Of a DNA stretch of 64,000 bases, positions 8,375-17,060 are shown piece after piece; positions within the stretch are counted from its first letter, which is position 1, and every line of letters begins with the position of its first letter. A program made the position numbers and the translations under genes. Location: assembly GCF_026898115.1 (NCBI RefSeq), contig NZ_CP114036.1, positions 3,720,001 through 3,784,000 of the forward strand, written 5' to 3'. The notes beneath the pieces are model-generated. The model saw only the letters and a list, made by a program, of their open reading frames with translations, was not told where the DNA came from and searched no databases. This DNA comes from Streptomyces sp. S465. Its GTDB lineage: Bacteria; Actinomycetota; Actinomycetes; Streptomycetales; Streptomycetaceae.

Positions 8375-10102
8375 TCAGCCGACCGTCGCGACGAAGGTGC
8401 GCGCCGCCTTGTCGTGCCAGCACTGCCGCCACGGGCGGTCGAACAGGCACCACAGCACGTTCAGCACACCGATGACGAGCACCCCCAGCACCGAGTAGAC
8501 CAGCCAGCGGCGCAGCGCGGCGCCGAAGGACGGGCTGTCGTGCTCCTCGATGTCCAGCACCCGCACCCCGCACAGCTTCTTGCCCAGGGTGATGCCCCAC
8601 TTGGCGGTCGGCAGCGCCTCCAGGACGACGCCGAGGACGAGCAGCAGACCGAGGACGATGCCGAGATAGCCGCCGGTCGTGCCGTCCAGGAGGTAGACGG
8701 TGACGGTCTCACCGCTCTGCTTGGCCGCCTCGACCTTCCCGTCGATGTGGTCGCTCGCCTTGCCCCACAGCGGGAACGCGGCGGCGCCGACGAGGCCGAG
8801 CAGTACGACCGTGTCGATCAGCCGGGCGGCGAGGCGGCGGCCGAGCGAGGCGGGCCGGCCCAGGGCCTGGGCGGCCTGGAGGAACGGGTTGTCGACGGGC
8901 GGCTTCCAGGGGATGACGCTCTCGGGCGCGCCCGGCCCCGCGTGCGGGGCGCCCTGCGGGCCGGGCTGCGGGCCGGGCTGGTGCATCTGCTGCTGCCAGA
9001 CCGGGCCGCCGCTCTGGGCGGGGATACCGCCGAAGGGCTGCGGAGGCTGGGGCGGCTGCGGGGGCTGAGGCGTCGGCGGGGCCTGCGGAGGCCGCTGGGG
9101 CTGAGGCGGCTGTTGGGGCTGTTGGGGCTGTTGGGGCTGTTGGGGCTGCTGCGGGGGCTGGGCCGGGGGTGCCGCTTCGGCGCCCTTGCGCCGGCCGCCA
9201 CGGCCGATCGCCCGGATCGCCATCGTGCCGTCGTCCCGGCTGTCCCGGCCATCCCGGCCGGACGCCTGGTCCGGCCCCTGCCCCTGCCCCTGGCCCGTCG
9301 TGGGTGCCGCACCGCCGCCGCGCCCCACCGCGCGGATCGTCATCGTCCCCTCGCCCGCCGGAGCGGACGTCTCCCCGCCGTCCGCCGGGGGCAGCTCCGG
9401 GGCCCGGCGGATGGGCGGCAGGGCCTGCGTCGAGCGGTCCGTCGTCCCTCCGCCCCCGCTCGCGCGCATGGTCAACGTGCCCTCGTCACGACCGCCGCCC
9501 TCACCGGGGCCCGCGCGCCGCGGATCGGGCACCCCGGGCCACTGCCCGGCATCGGCCTGGGCGCCGCCGGGGGCGTCCGACTCCGCGCCCCACGAGACCC
9601 GGCGGTCCTGCTCACCGCCGAACCCGCGCTGCCGGGACGCGTCCGCCTGCCATGCCGACCCGGCGTCGGGGCGGGTGCCGTGCAGCCGCCGGGGGTCGTT
9701 CCAGTCGACCGAGGATGCCGTGACCCCGCCGGGCGGCACCGGCTGGGGGCCCGTGTCCCCGGCCGCCGGCTCCGGCGGCCCGCCCGCGCCCCGGACGTCC
9801 ATCTCGGCGCTCCGGCGCAGCTCGGGCAGTGCGCTGCCGGTCTCCTCTGCGGCCGGCCGCGCCGGCTCCTCGTCCAGGAACATCGGGCCGGTCTCGTCCG
9901 GCGCCGGGCTGATCACCTGGGTGTGGGTGACGCCGGGCGGCGGCGCGGGCATGGCCTCCCCCTCGGCCGGGGCGGGACGGCTGGTGCCGGGCACCCAGGC
10001 CGCGCCGTTCCAGTACCGGATGTACCCAGGGATGGACGGATCGGGGTAGTACCCGACCCCGGGCATTTCTGCCGGACCCCCGCTACTAGGAGGCGTCGCC
10101 AT
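8375..10102 (-). CDS. DUF2510-RDD membrane protein with a proline/glutamine-rich linker
   Basis: About 575 residues. The N-terminus carries a DUF2510 module (GYYPDPSIPGYIRYWNGAAWVPG). A long low-complexity linker follows with repeated acidic/Gly blocks (DEGTLTMRASGGGG, EGTMTIRAVGRGGG, DGTMAIRAIGRGGR) and a PQQPQQPQQ tract. The C-terminal 170 residues are the RDD domain (LGRRLAARLIDTVVLLG) ending CWHDKAARTFVATV. The three (T/A)(M)xIRA(V/I)GRGG blocks look like short repeats that could be docking or modification sites, which is inference. The start may be this ATG or the in-frame ATG at 10066; the former overlaps the start codon of the opposite gene. Confidence 0.8.
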   Translation of the reverse strand: MATPPSSGGPAEMPGVGYYPDPSIPGYIRYWNGAAWVPGTSRPAPAEGEAMPAPPPGVTHTQVISPAPDETGPMFLDEEPARPAAEETGSALPELRRSAEMDVRGAGGPPEPAAGDTGPQPVPPGGVTASSVDWNDPRRLHGTRPDAGSAWQADASRQRGFGGEQDRRVSWGAESDAPGGAQADAGQWPGVPDPRRAGPGEGGGRDEGTLTMRASGGGGTTDRSTQALPPIRRAPELPPADGGETSAPAGEGTMTIRAVGRGGGAAPTTGQGQGQGPDQASGRDGRDSRDDGTMAIRAIGRGGRRKGAEAAPPAQPPQQPQQPQQPQQPQQPPQPQRPPQAPPTPQPPQPPQPPQPFGGIPAQSGGPVWQQQMHQPGPQPGPQGAPHAGPGAPESVIPWKPPVDNPFLQAAQALGRPASLGRRLAARLIDTVVLLGLVGAAAFPLWGKASDHIDGKVEAAKQSGETVTVYLLDGTTGGYLGIVLGLLLVLGVVLEALPTAKWGITLGKKLCGVRVLDIEEHDSPSFGAALRRWLVYSVLGVLVIGVLNVLWCLFDRPWRQCWHDKAARTFVATVG

Positions 10103-10454
10103 GTCCCCTACTCCCTTCACGGCCAACACGCTTGACCTGTCCGCCGTATCCGGCATCGACGACCCAGTGAACACGCAGCTACGCGAGCGAGGCCGCACCA
10201 CCACCCTCGACCTCTCTGCGGGTTACGGGCAGTACGTACCACAGCGACCGGGCGGATACCTACGTCTCTCCATGCATGACATTAACGAAGACCGGCGGGC
10301 CCGGAAGGAGGCGTCCAAGAGGAAGACCGCCATCGAACAGCAGACCGAGGACATCGAGGCCAGGCACGAGGCCCTCGGGTGGGGCGAGTTCGCCAGGCTG
10401 TACACAGCTGACGACACCAGCGCCTACGAGACGAAGGGGGATCACCCGCCCTGA
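10101..10454 (+). CDS. Hypothetical protein, 117 aa
   Basis: A 117-residue hydrophilic protein with the best ribosome site of the neighbourhood: AGGAGG seven bases before ATG. It starts MSPTPFTANTLDLSAVSG and repeats a TLDLSA motif (residues 10-15 and 35-40). A charged helix, RRARKEASKRKTAIEQQTEDIEARHE, may be a coiled coil. No domain is recognised. Codon use is less GC-biased than its neighbours, which suggests acquired DNA. Its ATG shares the CATG palindrome with the start of the opposite RDD gene. Confidence 0.55.
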   Translation: MSPTPFTANTLDLSAVSGIDDPVNTQLRERGRTTTLDLSAGYGQYVPQRPGGYLRLSMHDINEDRRARKEASKRKTAIEQQTEDIEARHEALGWGEFARLYTADDTSAYETKGDHPP

Positions 10455-10526
10455 CGGCAGCGTCGGCTGGTCGCAGGTCGAGAGACTGGACAACCCCACC
10501 CGAGCCGTAACGTCACGGCCTTGGAC

Positions 10527-12425
10527 CTAGACGTCGTCGCGGAGTACCGGTCGCAGCGCCTCGATCACCGCGGGGTCGTCGATGGTGGAGGGCAGTTCGG
10601 GGTCCCGCCCGTCGGCGATGTCGCGCATGGTGCGACGCAGGATCTTGCCCGAACGCGTCTTGGGCAGCGCCGCGACCACGTCGACCCGGCGCAGCGCCGC
10701 CACGGGGCCGATCCTCTCCCGGACGGCGGCGACGAGTTCCGTGGCGATGTCCCGCGGATCGCGGTCGAGGCCCGCCTTGAGCACGACGAGACCGCGCGGC
10801 ACCTGTCCCTTGAGCGGGTCGGTGACGCCGACGACGGCGCACTCGGCGACATCCGGGTGGGCGGCGAGCACCTCCTCCATCGCGCCGGTGGACAGCCGGT
10901 GCCCGGCCACGTTGATGACGTCGTCGATGCGGCCCATGACGTAGACGTATCCGTCCTCGTCCTTGCGTCCGCCGTCGCCGGTGAGGTAGTAGCCGCTGTG
11001 GGCGGAGAGGTACGAGCGCACATATCGTGCGTCGTCCTGCCACACGGTGAGCAGCGTGCCGGGCGGCAGCGGCAGCCGGATCGCCACCGCGCCGTCGGCG
11101 CCCGGCGGCGCGTCGCGGCCCGTCGCGTCGAGGATGCGCACGTCGTAGCCGGGCATGGGCACGGTGGGCGAACCGGCCTTGAGCGGGTGCGGCTCCAGGC
11201 CCATGGGGTTGGCGACGATCGGCCAGCCGGTCTCGGTCTGCCACCAGTTGTCGACCACCGGAACGCCGAGGAGGTCGGTGGCCCAGCGATAGGTCTCCGT
11301 ATCCAGGCGCTCGCCGGCCAGGAACAGGTGGCGCAGCGATCCGATGTCGTGGGCGTGCAGGAGCGCTCCGCGCGGGTCCTCCTTCTTCACCGCGCGGATC
11401 GCCGTCGGTGCGGTGAACAGCGCCGTCACACGGTGCTCGGCGATCACCCGCCACAGCGCACCGGCGTCCGGAGTGCCGACGGGCTTCCCCTCGTAGAGCA
11501 CGGTGGTGCAGCCGGTGAGCAGCGGAGCGTAGACGATGTAGGAGTGGCCGACGACCCAGCCGACGTCCGAGGCCGCCCAGAAGACCTCACCGGGATGGGT
11601 GTCGTACACGTTCTCCAGGGACCAGCGCAGCGCGACCGCGTGGCCGCCGTTGTCGCGCACCACGCCCTTGGGCCGGCCGGTGGTGCCGGAGGTGTAGAGG
11701 ATGTACAGCGGGTCGGTGGCGGCCACTGGGCGGCAGCCGACCGGCGCGGCGGTCGCCATGGCCTGGTCCCAGTCGAGGTCACGGCCGCTCATGTCCGCCA
11801 CGCACTGCGGCCGCTGGCGGATGACACAGTGCTCCGGCTGGTGTTCGGCCAGGGCGAGGGCATCGTCCAGGAGCGGCTTGTACGGCACGACGCCCGTCGG
11901 CTCGATACCGCACGAGGCGGCGATGACGACCTTGGGGCGGGCGTCGTCGACGCGCACGGCCAGCTCGTGCGCGGCGAATCCCCCGAAGACGACCGAGTGG
12001 ACGGCGCCGATGCGGGCGCAGGCCAGCATGGCGACGACCGCCTCGGGAATCATCGGCATGTAGATCACGACACGGTCGCCCTCGGTCACGCCGAGTCCGG
12101 CCAGCACTCCGGCGAACAGCGCGACCTCGTCCCGCAACTCCCGGTAGGTGAAAGCCGACGTGCGGCCGGTGACCGGACTGTCGCACACCAGCGCGAGTTG
12201 CTCGCCGCGCCCCGCGTCGACGTGGCGGTCCAGAGCGTTGTGGCAGGTGTTCAACCGCCCGTCCGGGAACCACCGGTACAGCGGGGCCCGTGAGTCGTCG
12301 AGGGCCCGGGTCGGCGCGACAGCCCAGTCGACGGCACGGGCGGCGTCCAGCCAGAAGCCTTCCGGGTCCTCCAGGCTGCGCCGGTACTCAGCCGCGTAGC
12401 CGTCCTGCTTCGGCGCCTGCGTCAT
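10527..12425 (-). CDS. prpE: Propionyl-CoA synthetase (acyl-CoA synthetase family)
   Basis: A 632-residue AMP-forming acyl-CoA synthetase. It activates a short-chain acid, most likely propionate, to the acyl-CoA through an acyl-adenylate. The P-loop-like YILYTSGTTGRPKG, the WWQTETGWPI motif, the YLTGDGGRKDEDGYVYVMGR hinge and the catalytic lysine in RSGKILRRTMR are all present. Overall length and the AVPTRALDDSRAPLYRWFPDG-like N-terminus fit PrpE better than acetyl-CoA synthetase. It lies 238 bp downstream of the creatininase gene on the same strand, with an octamer repeat between. Substrate assignment is by family only. Confidence 0.85.
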   Translation of the reverse strand: MTQAPKQDGYAAEYRRSLEDPEGFWLDAARAVDWAVAPTRALDDSRAPLYRWFPDGRLNTCHNALDRHVDAGRGEQLALVCDSPVTGRTSAFTYRELRDEVALFAGVLAGLGVTEGDRVVIYMPMIPEAVVAMLACARIGAVHSVVFGGFAAHELAVRVDDARPKVVIAASCGIEPTGVVPYKPLLDDALALAEHQPEHCVIRQRPQCVADMSGRDLDWDQAMATAAPVGCRPVAATDPLYILYTSGTTGRPKGVVRDNGGHAVALRWSLENVYDTHPGEVFWAASDVGWVVGHSYIVYAPLLTGCTTVLYEGKPVGTPDAGALWRVIAEHRVTALFTAPTAIRAVKKEDPRGALLHAHDIGSLRHLFLAGERLDTETYRWATDLLGVPVVDNWWQTETGWPIVANPMGLEPHPLKAGSPTVPMPGYDVRILDATGRDAPPGADGAVAIRLPLPPGTLLTVWQDDARYVRSYLSAHSGYYLTGDGGRKDEDGYVYVMGRIDDVINVAGHRLSTGAMEEVLAAHPDVAECAVVGVTDPLKGQVPRGLVVLKAGLDRDPRDIATELVAAVRERIGPVAALRRVDVVAALPKTRSGKILRRTMRDIADGRDPELPSTIDDPAVIEALRPVLRDDV

Positions 12426-12520
12426 GTCGATGCCCCTTCCCTCGTTCCGTCCGCGCCGTGCCGGGAGGTGCCTTCCGCTCGCACCCGTCCCGTGCTCGTC
12501 CCGCGCCCGAGCGGGCGGGC

Positions 12521-12616
12521 GTACCTGCGTACGTGCGTGCCTGCGTGTCTATGTGTCTACATACCTGCGTGTCTACATATCTGCGTACGTGCGTTCCTGC
12601 GTACCTGCGTGTGCCT
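12521..12616. repeat. Octanucleotide tandem repeat
   Basis: Twelve consecutive 8-bp units with consensus GTACCTGC (variants such as GTGTCTAC, ATATCTGC, GTACGTGC) between the creatininase stop and the prpE start. The 8-bp period excludes a coding role. The tract alternates purine and pyrimidine in places and is less GC-rich than its surroundings. Confidence 0.85.
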
Positions 12617-12663
12617 GCGTGCACCACGGTCAGCCCAGCGGATGTGTCCGCCGGGCGCCAGGG

Positions 12664-13410
12664 TTATTTCATCAGCCATTCCGCGATGGCTTGGGCGCAT
12701 GCGTCCAAGATGGCTTCGCCCTTCTCCGCGGACGCCCTCCGTGCGTCACCCGCCACCCCTGACGACGTGACCGTGTGGAACGGCCGTGGTACGTGGATCG
12801 CTTCGCTCGGATCGGACTGCAACGCGATCTCCGGGCCGACCGCCTCGGCGAGCCGTCCCTCGTCGACCAGGTCCGGCGCGATCGCCATCGCCATGGACGT
12901 CTCGCCCTCGCAGGCGTGCATCAGTGTGTCCTGGTCCTCGAGGATCTCCGCGATCCGCGCCTGACCGGCCATGAAGTAGCTGGTGACGGCGATGGGAGCG
13001 GACAGTTCCCGGGAGATTTCACCGCTGATGGCGTTCAAGGCCGTGATATTGCCCCCGTGGCCATTGACGATCAGAATCTTGCTGAAACCGGCCATGAGGA
13101 TGGAGCGGCACACATCGCGCAACACCGCGTGGTACGTCGCCAGGGTGAGGGTGAAGGTGCCGCCGAACGCGACGTGATGGTCCGCCAGCCCGCACCAGAG
13201 GGACGGGGCGACGACCACGGGCCTGCCCTGGGTGACCATGATCCCGGCTGCCCGTCGGCAGGCCTCCGCGCTGAGGAAATCATCGATACCGGTGGGCAGG
13301 TGCGGACCGTGCTGCTCGGTGGAGCCCACGGGGAGCAGCACCGGTGCGTCCTGGGCTGCCAGCTCCTTGAGAGCGCGGGCTGTCATGCGGTTCCAGAGGA
13401 TCTCTGGCAT
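12664..13410 (-). CDS. Creatininase family amidohydrolase
   Basis: A 248-residue metal-dependent amidohydrolase of the creatininase family. Metal ligands are visible in VGSTEQHGPHLPTGIDD (Glu, His, Asp), LADHHVAFGGTFTL, VNGHGGN and the Glu of ACEGETSMAMA. Members open cyclic amides (creatinine, formamidopyrimidine, mycofactocin peptide); which substrate is used here cannot be read. It is 45 bp downstream of an MFS transporter gene on the same strand, and that gene faces a TetR regulator, so import and hydrolysis of one substrate is a reasonable inference. Confidence 0.85.
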   Translation of the reverse strand: MPEILWNRMTARALKELAAQDAPVLLPVGSTEQHGPHLPTGIDDFLSAEACRRAAGIMVTQGRPVVVAPSLWCGLADHHVAFGGTFTLTLATYHAVLRDVCRSILMAGFSKILIVNGHGGNITALNAISGEISRELSAPIAVTSYFMAGQARIAEILEDQDTLMHACEGETSMAMAIAPDLVDEGRLAEAVGPEIALQSDPSEAIHVPRPFHTVTSSGVAGDARRASAEKGEAILDACAQAIAEWLMK

Positions 13411-13455
13411 CTGAGGTGTCCCTTTCCTGGTGGTGTCCTGGCGGACCGGTGGGGG

Positions 13456-14919
13456 TCAGTGCGTGTTTTCGGGAATGACGGGGGCGGTGTACCCGGCGGC
13501 GGATGCGGACTCCGCGGAGGCATCCGGCTCGGCGCCGGCGGCGTGGACCGGAGCCGAGATGGATTCCAGCCCCAGCCCCGTGGTCCGCACACCGAAGACG
13601 ACCGACACGCCCGCCAGCAGCATCGCCGCGGCGACGACGGTGAAGGCGACCGCCGCTCCGTAGGCGTCCAGGAGGGGGACCAGGTAGAAGGGGGCCGCCG
13701 CGGTCGAGAGCCGGCTCAGTGAGTACAGCCAGCCGGTGGCGGTGGTGCGCACACTCGTGGGGAACTGTTCCAGCTGGTAGATATGGCCGGCATTCGACAT
13801 GACGTTGGCCACCACGGTGAAGCAGAAACCCGAAGCGATGATCGCGGCCCCCGAGCGGGCGTTCCCGTACACGAGCCCGAATACCGCCATGCCCACCAGC
13901 GACGCGGACAGGATCCATTTCCGCTCCGCCCTCTCCATGATGAGCATGGACAGGTAGGAGCCGAGCGGATAGCCGATGAACGAGAACGTCAGATAGGTCA
14001 GCGACGTCCCGAGGTCGAATCCCTTGTCGGCGAGGACGAGCGTGGCGAGGTTGCCGAAACCGTAGAAGCCGACGGGCGCGAGGAGCCACAGGAGCGCCAT
14101 GATCACCGTGCGACGGGCGAGGGGGCGGCGGAAGATGGCACGGATGGGCACCGGCTCCACCGCGACGTCCCGCCGCTCGGGCTCGTCGGAGACCGCGGGA
14201 GGTATCCACCCTTCGGCCTCGGCGGCCTTCTCGAAGCGGCTGGTGACGGCGTCGGCCTCGGCCGTGCGTCCGACCGACTCCAGCCAGCGGGGTGACTCGG
14301 GCAGACCTCTGCGCACCAGGAAGGTCAGCAGGGCTCCGAGGGACCCGATGGCGAACATCCAGCGCCATCCCGCGACACCGAGCGGAGCGTCGTCCACCAG
14401 CACCAGGCCCAGGAAGCCCACGGCGGGGACGGCGAGATAGGCACCCGTGAAGGCCCATGCCACGTAGTAGCCGCGCCGGGCCGGCGGGAGGATGTCCCCC
14501 AGGAACGAGTCCGTCACCGGCAATTCCCCGCCCAGGCCGACGCCGGCCACGAAGCGGAAGATCACGAGCGTCCACAGGTCCGGGGCCAGGGCGCAGGCGA
14601 GCGTGGCCGCGGAGTACAGGGTCAGCGTGACCATGTAGGCGGTCCGCCGTCCGGCACGGTCCGCGAGCCGCCCGATCACCACGGCTCCGACGAAGGCTCC
14701 GACGAACGCCGAGGCCAGAACGAGCGACAGCTCGAAGCCGCCCAGGGCGAAGGTCGTCTTCAGCGTGGTCGCCAGGACCCCGGCGAGAAACAGCTCGTAG
14801 ATCTCGAAGAAGTTGCCCAGCGCCATGACGCCGGCGAAGCGCTTGTGGAGCCTGGTGATCGGCAGCCGGTCGAGCCGTGCCGCGATGGAGGGGCCAGTCA
14901 CCCCTGAGAAAGATCGCAT
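13456..14919 (-). CDS. MFS transporter (metabolite:H+ symporter type)
   Basis: A 487-residue major facilitator with 12 predicted helices. The family loop signatures are clear: GRLADRAGRRTAYM after helix 2 and RFVAGVGLGGELPV in helix 4. The long central loop between helices 6 and 7 (PESPRWLESVGRTAEADAV) is of the sugar/aromatic-acid porter kind. The start ATG follows AAGGAG closely. It is divergent from the TetR gene, and the 156-bp gap carries two related inverted repeats, so it is probably repressed by that protein and induced by its substrate. Confidence 0.85.
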   Translation of the reverse strand: MRSFSGVTGPSIAARLDRLPITRLHKRFAGVMALGNFFEIYELFLAGVLATTLKTTFALGGFELSLVLASAFVGAFVGAVVIGRLADRAGRRTAYMVTLTLYSAATLACALAPDLWTLVIFRFVAGVGLGGELPVTDSFLGDILPPARRGYYVAWAFTGAYLAVPAVGFLGLVLVDDAPLGVAGWRWMFAIGSLGALLTFLVRRGLPESPRWLESVGRTAEADAVTSRFEKAAEAEGWIPPAVSDEPERRDVAVEPVPIRAIFRRPLARRTVIMALLWLLAPVGFYGFGNLATLVLADKGFDLGTSLTYLTFSFIGYPLGSYLSMLIMERAERKWILSASLVGMAVFGLVYGNARSGAAIIASGFCFTVVANVMSNAGHIYQLEQFPTSVRTTATGWLYSLSRLSTAAAPFYLVPLLDAYGAAVAFTVVAAAMLLAGVSVVFGVRTTGLGLESISAPVHAAGAEPDASAESASAAGYTAPVIPENTH

Positions 14920-14966
14920 TCTTCTCCTTCTAGGCCGAACCGCATATTCACCCCGCCGAAGTTAGA

Positions 14967-15055
14967 CTGGACAGTAGAGTCCAGATTGGGGGGTTGGCAA
15001 GAGTCCCGACCGGTCCCGGAGCAACGCGTGGCCGTACTAGACTGGCGCGTCCAGT
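14967..15055. promoter_or_regulatory. Two related inverted repeats, candidate TetR operators
   Basis: The octamer TAGACTGG occurs twice (14963-14970 and 15038-15045), each paired with GTCCAG: CTGGAC-N6-GTCCAG at 14967-14984 and ACTGG-N5-CCAGT at 15041-15055. Both lie between the divergent MFS and TetR starts. Spacing between half-sites differs, so they may be two sites of unequal affinity. Confidence 0.6.
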
Positions 15056-15075
15056 ACAGAAAGAGGTGCTTGACG

Positions 15076-15732
15076 GTGGTGCCCGCGCCCTCCCAGCCCG
15101 CCCGGCAAGGCAAGGGCCGCCCCCGCAACCGGCTGAAGATCCTCGCGGCAGCGAAGGCACTCTTCCTGCGGGACGGCTACGACGGCGTGAACCTCGAACG
15201 GGTCGCCACACAGGCCGAGGTCGCCCGGCAGACGGTCTACAACCAGTTCGGGAGCAAGGAGGCGGTCTTCCGTGCCGTGATGGAGCACCACTGGTCCAGC
15301 CTGCCGCTCGGAGATCTGTCGACGCGCCTCGAACAGAGCCTGGGGAGCGACGGCGACCCGGCCGGATTCCTGCGCCAGTTCTCCGAGATCCTCCTGACCT
15401 TCATCGAGGACACGGATCAGGTCGCCTTCACGCGGCTGGTGATCGCCGAGTCCCGCCGGAGTCCCTGGATCGCCGAGGAGTTCTACCGGGTCGGCAAGGA
15501 GCCGTTGACCAAGGCACTCACCGACTGCCTGCGGCGGCTGCACGAGACAGGGAAGATCAACTGCCCGTCCCCAGGACTGGCGGCACATCAATTCCTGGGA
15601 CTCATGCAGGAATTCATCATCTGGCCGCAGGTCATGGCGATCGGGCCGGACGTCATGAACATCCCGCCGTTCGACGTGGTCGTCGAAGAGGGAATCGCCA
15701 TGTTCCTCGATCGCTACGGTATCCGCGACTAG
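15076..15732 (+). CDS. TetR/AcrR family transcriptional regulator
   Basis: About 218 residues. The N-terminal helix-turn-helix is clear: RLKILAAAKALFLRDGYDGVNLERVATQAEVARQTVYNQFGSKE is the TetR DNA-binding pattern (quoted in part). The C-terminal ligand domain has the TetR_C look (FIEDTDQVAFTRLVIAE). I chose GTG 15076, nine bases after AGAGG; another GTG follows directly. The gene faces the MFS-creatininase-prpE set across a gap with two related inverted repeats and is the probable repressor of that set. Confidence 0.85.
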   Translation: MVPAPSQPARQGKGRPRNRLKILAAAKALFLRDGYDGVNLERVATQAEVARQTVYNQFGSKEAVFRAVMEHHWSSLPLGDLSTRLEQSLGSDGDPAGFLRQFSEILLTFIEDTDQVAFTRLVIAESRRSPWIAEEFYRVGKEPLTKALTDCLRRLHETGKINCPSPGLAAHQFLGLMQEFIIWPQVMAIGPDVMNIPPFDVVVEEGIAMFLDRYGIRD

Positions 15733-16069
15733 CCAGTGAGCAGGAGTACCACAAACCGGAGCCAGCTGCCTTTCCGGCCTCGGCAACGGCGAGGCACACG
15801 CCGCCCGCCTCACGCGACGTAATTGCTCGACCACGGTCCAGCACCGACATCACGGAAATCGCCGCGTCGCGCCGCGTCGCGTTGCGTCATGCCACGTCAC
15901 GTCATGCCACGTCACGTCGGACAACACCGTATCCCCGCAGGTCAGCGCCGTTACGGAAAATAGCTGGAGTTTGCGAGCGGCGACGGCCCGCCTGGTCCCG
16001 CCCGGCCTAGGTCCAGCAGACCTACTCTGGCACGCTCGGGTGCCGTTTCCGTTGCCAATACTGGAAGCC
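15733..16069. repeat. Intergenic region with short direct repeats (15861-15920)
   Basis: About 340 bp without a gene. At 15861-15920 there are six ten-base units built on GCCGCGTCGC and GCCACGTCAC, including two copies of GTCATGCCACGTCAC. Function unknown; the rest of the gap holds the promoter of the XRE gene, which I could not define. Confidence 0.55.
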
Positions 16070-17059
16070 ATGGACCGCAATACCGAGCTCAGTGAGTTCC
16101 TGCGGACTCGCAGGGCGCGGCTGAGCCCCGAGGACGCGGGCGTCAGCGCGAGCAGCGACAGCCCACGTCGGGTGCCGGGGCTGCGCCGCGAGGAGCTGGC
16201 GCAGCTGGCCGGGGTCAGCACGGACTACTACACGCGTCTGGAACAGGGCCGCCACCTCAATGTGTCGGAGGCGGTGCTGGACGCGGTGGCCCGTGCGCTG
16301 CGGCTGGACGAGACCGAACGCGCGTACCTCTTCGAGCTGGCCCGGCCGCGCCCCCGTCGTACGGTGCGCCGCCGGCCGCCCCGCCCCCAGCGGGTGCGGC
16401 AGGGGGTGCATGCGCTGCTGCGGACACTGGAGGGGGTCTCACCGGCCTTCGTCCTCGGCCGCAGGGGCGATGTGCTCGCCTCCAACCGGCTGGCCCGCGC
16501 GCTGATCATCGACTTCGAGGCGCTCCCGTACCACGAGCGGAACATGGCCCGTTTCATGTTCCTCGACGAGGCGGCCCGCGAGCTGTGGCCGGAGTGGGAG
16601 ACGGTGGCGGCGGAGATGGTGGCCTCCCTCCGGCTGGAGGCGGGGCGCCATCCCGACGACCCCCGGCTGACCGAGCTGGTGGGCGAGCTCACCATCAAGA
16701 GCCCGGAGTTCCGCAAGTGGTGGGCGGACCACAACGTGCGGGAGAAGACCCACGGCGTCAAGCTCTACCACCATCCGGTGGTCGGGGACATGACGCTGGC
16801 GTACGAGAACGTGACCGTTCCCGGCGATCCCGACCAGGCGCTGTGCATCTACACGGTCGAGCCCGGCTCTCCCTCCGAGGCGGCCCTGCGGCTGCTGGCG
16901 AGCTGGACCGCGACTCCCCCCGCGAGCGCCTCCGCACCTCCCGCCGCGCCCCCTTCGCAAGCGCGTCCATCGGGGGGACCGTCCCGCGACGCTTCCCCCT
17001 CCTCGCACCCTTCATCCCCTTCATCCCGTTCCCCTCGTTCCCCCCATGGAGACAACTGA
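16070..17059 (+). CDS. XRE family regulator with MmyB-like ligand domain
   Basis: About 329 residues. The N-terminal helix-turn-helix reads REELAQLAGVSTDYYTRLEQGR, and the middle (PAFVLGRRGDVLASNRLARAL ... RFMFLDEAARELWPEWE) matches the MmyB-like ligand-binding domain that usually follows such XRE domains in actinobacteria. The last 45 residues are a Pro/Ser/Ala-rich tail. The start ATG at 16070 gives the usual MDRNTELSEFLRTRRARL. The stop is one base before the alcohol dehydrogenase ATG, so the two are coupled, and the regulator probably controls the dehydrogenase. Confidence 0.85.
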   Translation: MDRNTELSEFLRTRRARLSPEDAGVSASSDSPRRVPGLRREELAQLAGVSTDYYTRLEQGRHLNVSEAVLDAVARALRLDETERAYLFELARPRPRRTVRRRPPRPQRVRQGVHALLRTLEGVSPAFVLGRRGDVLASNRLARALIIDFEALPYHERNMARFMFLDEAARELWPEWETVAAEMVASLRLEAGRHPDDPRLTELVGELTIKSPEFRKWWADHNVREKTHGVKLYHHPVVGDMTLAYENVTVPGDPDQALCIYTVEPGSPSEAALRLLASWTATPPASASAPPAAPPSQARPSGGPSRDASPSSHPSSPSSRSPRSPHGDN

Positions 17060-17060
17060 T

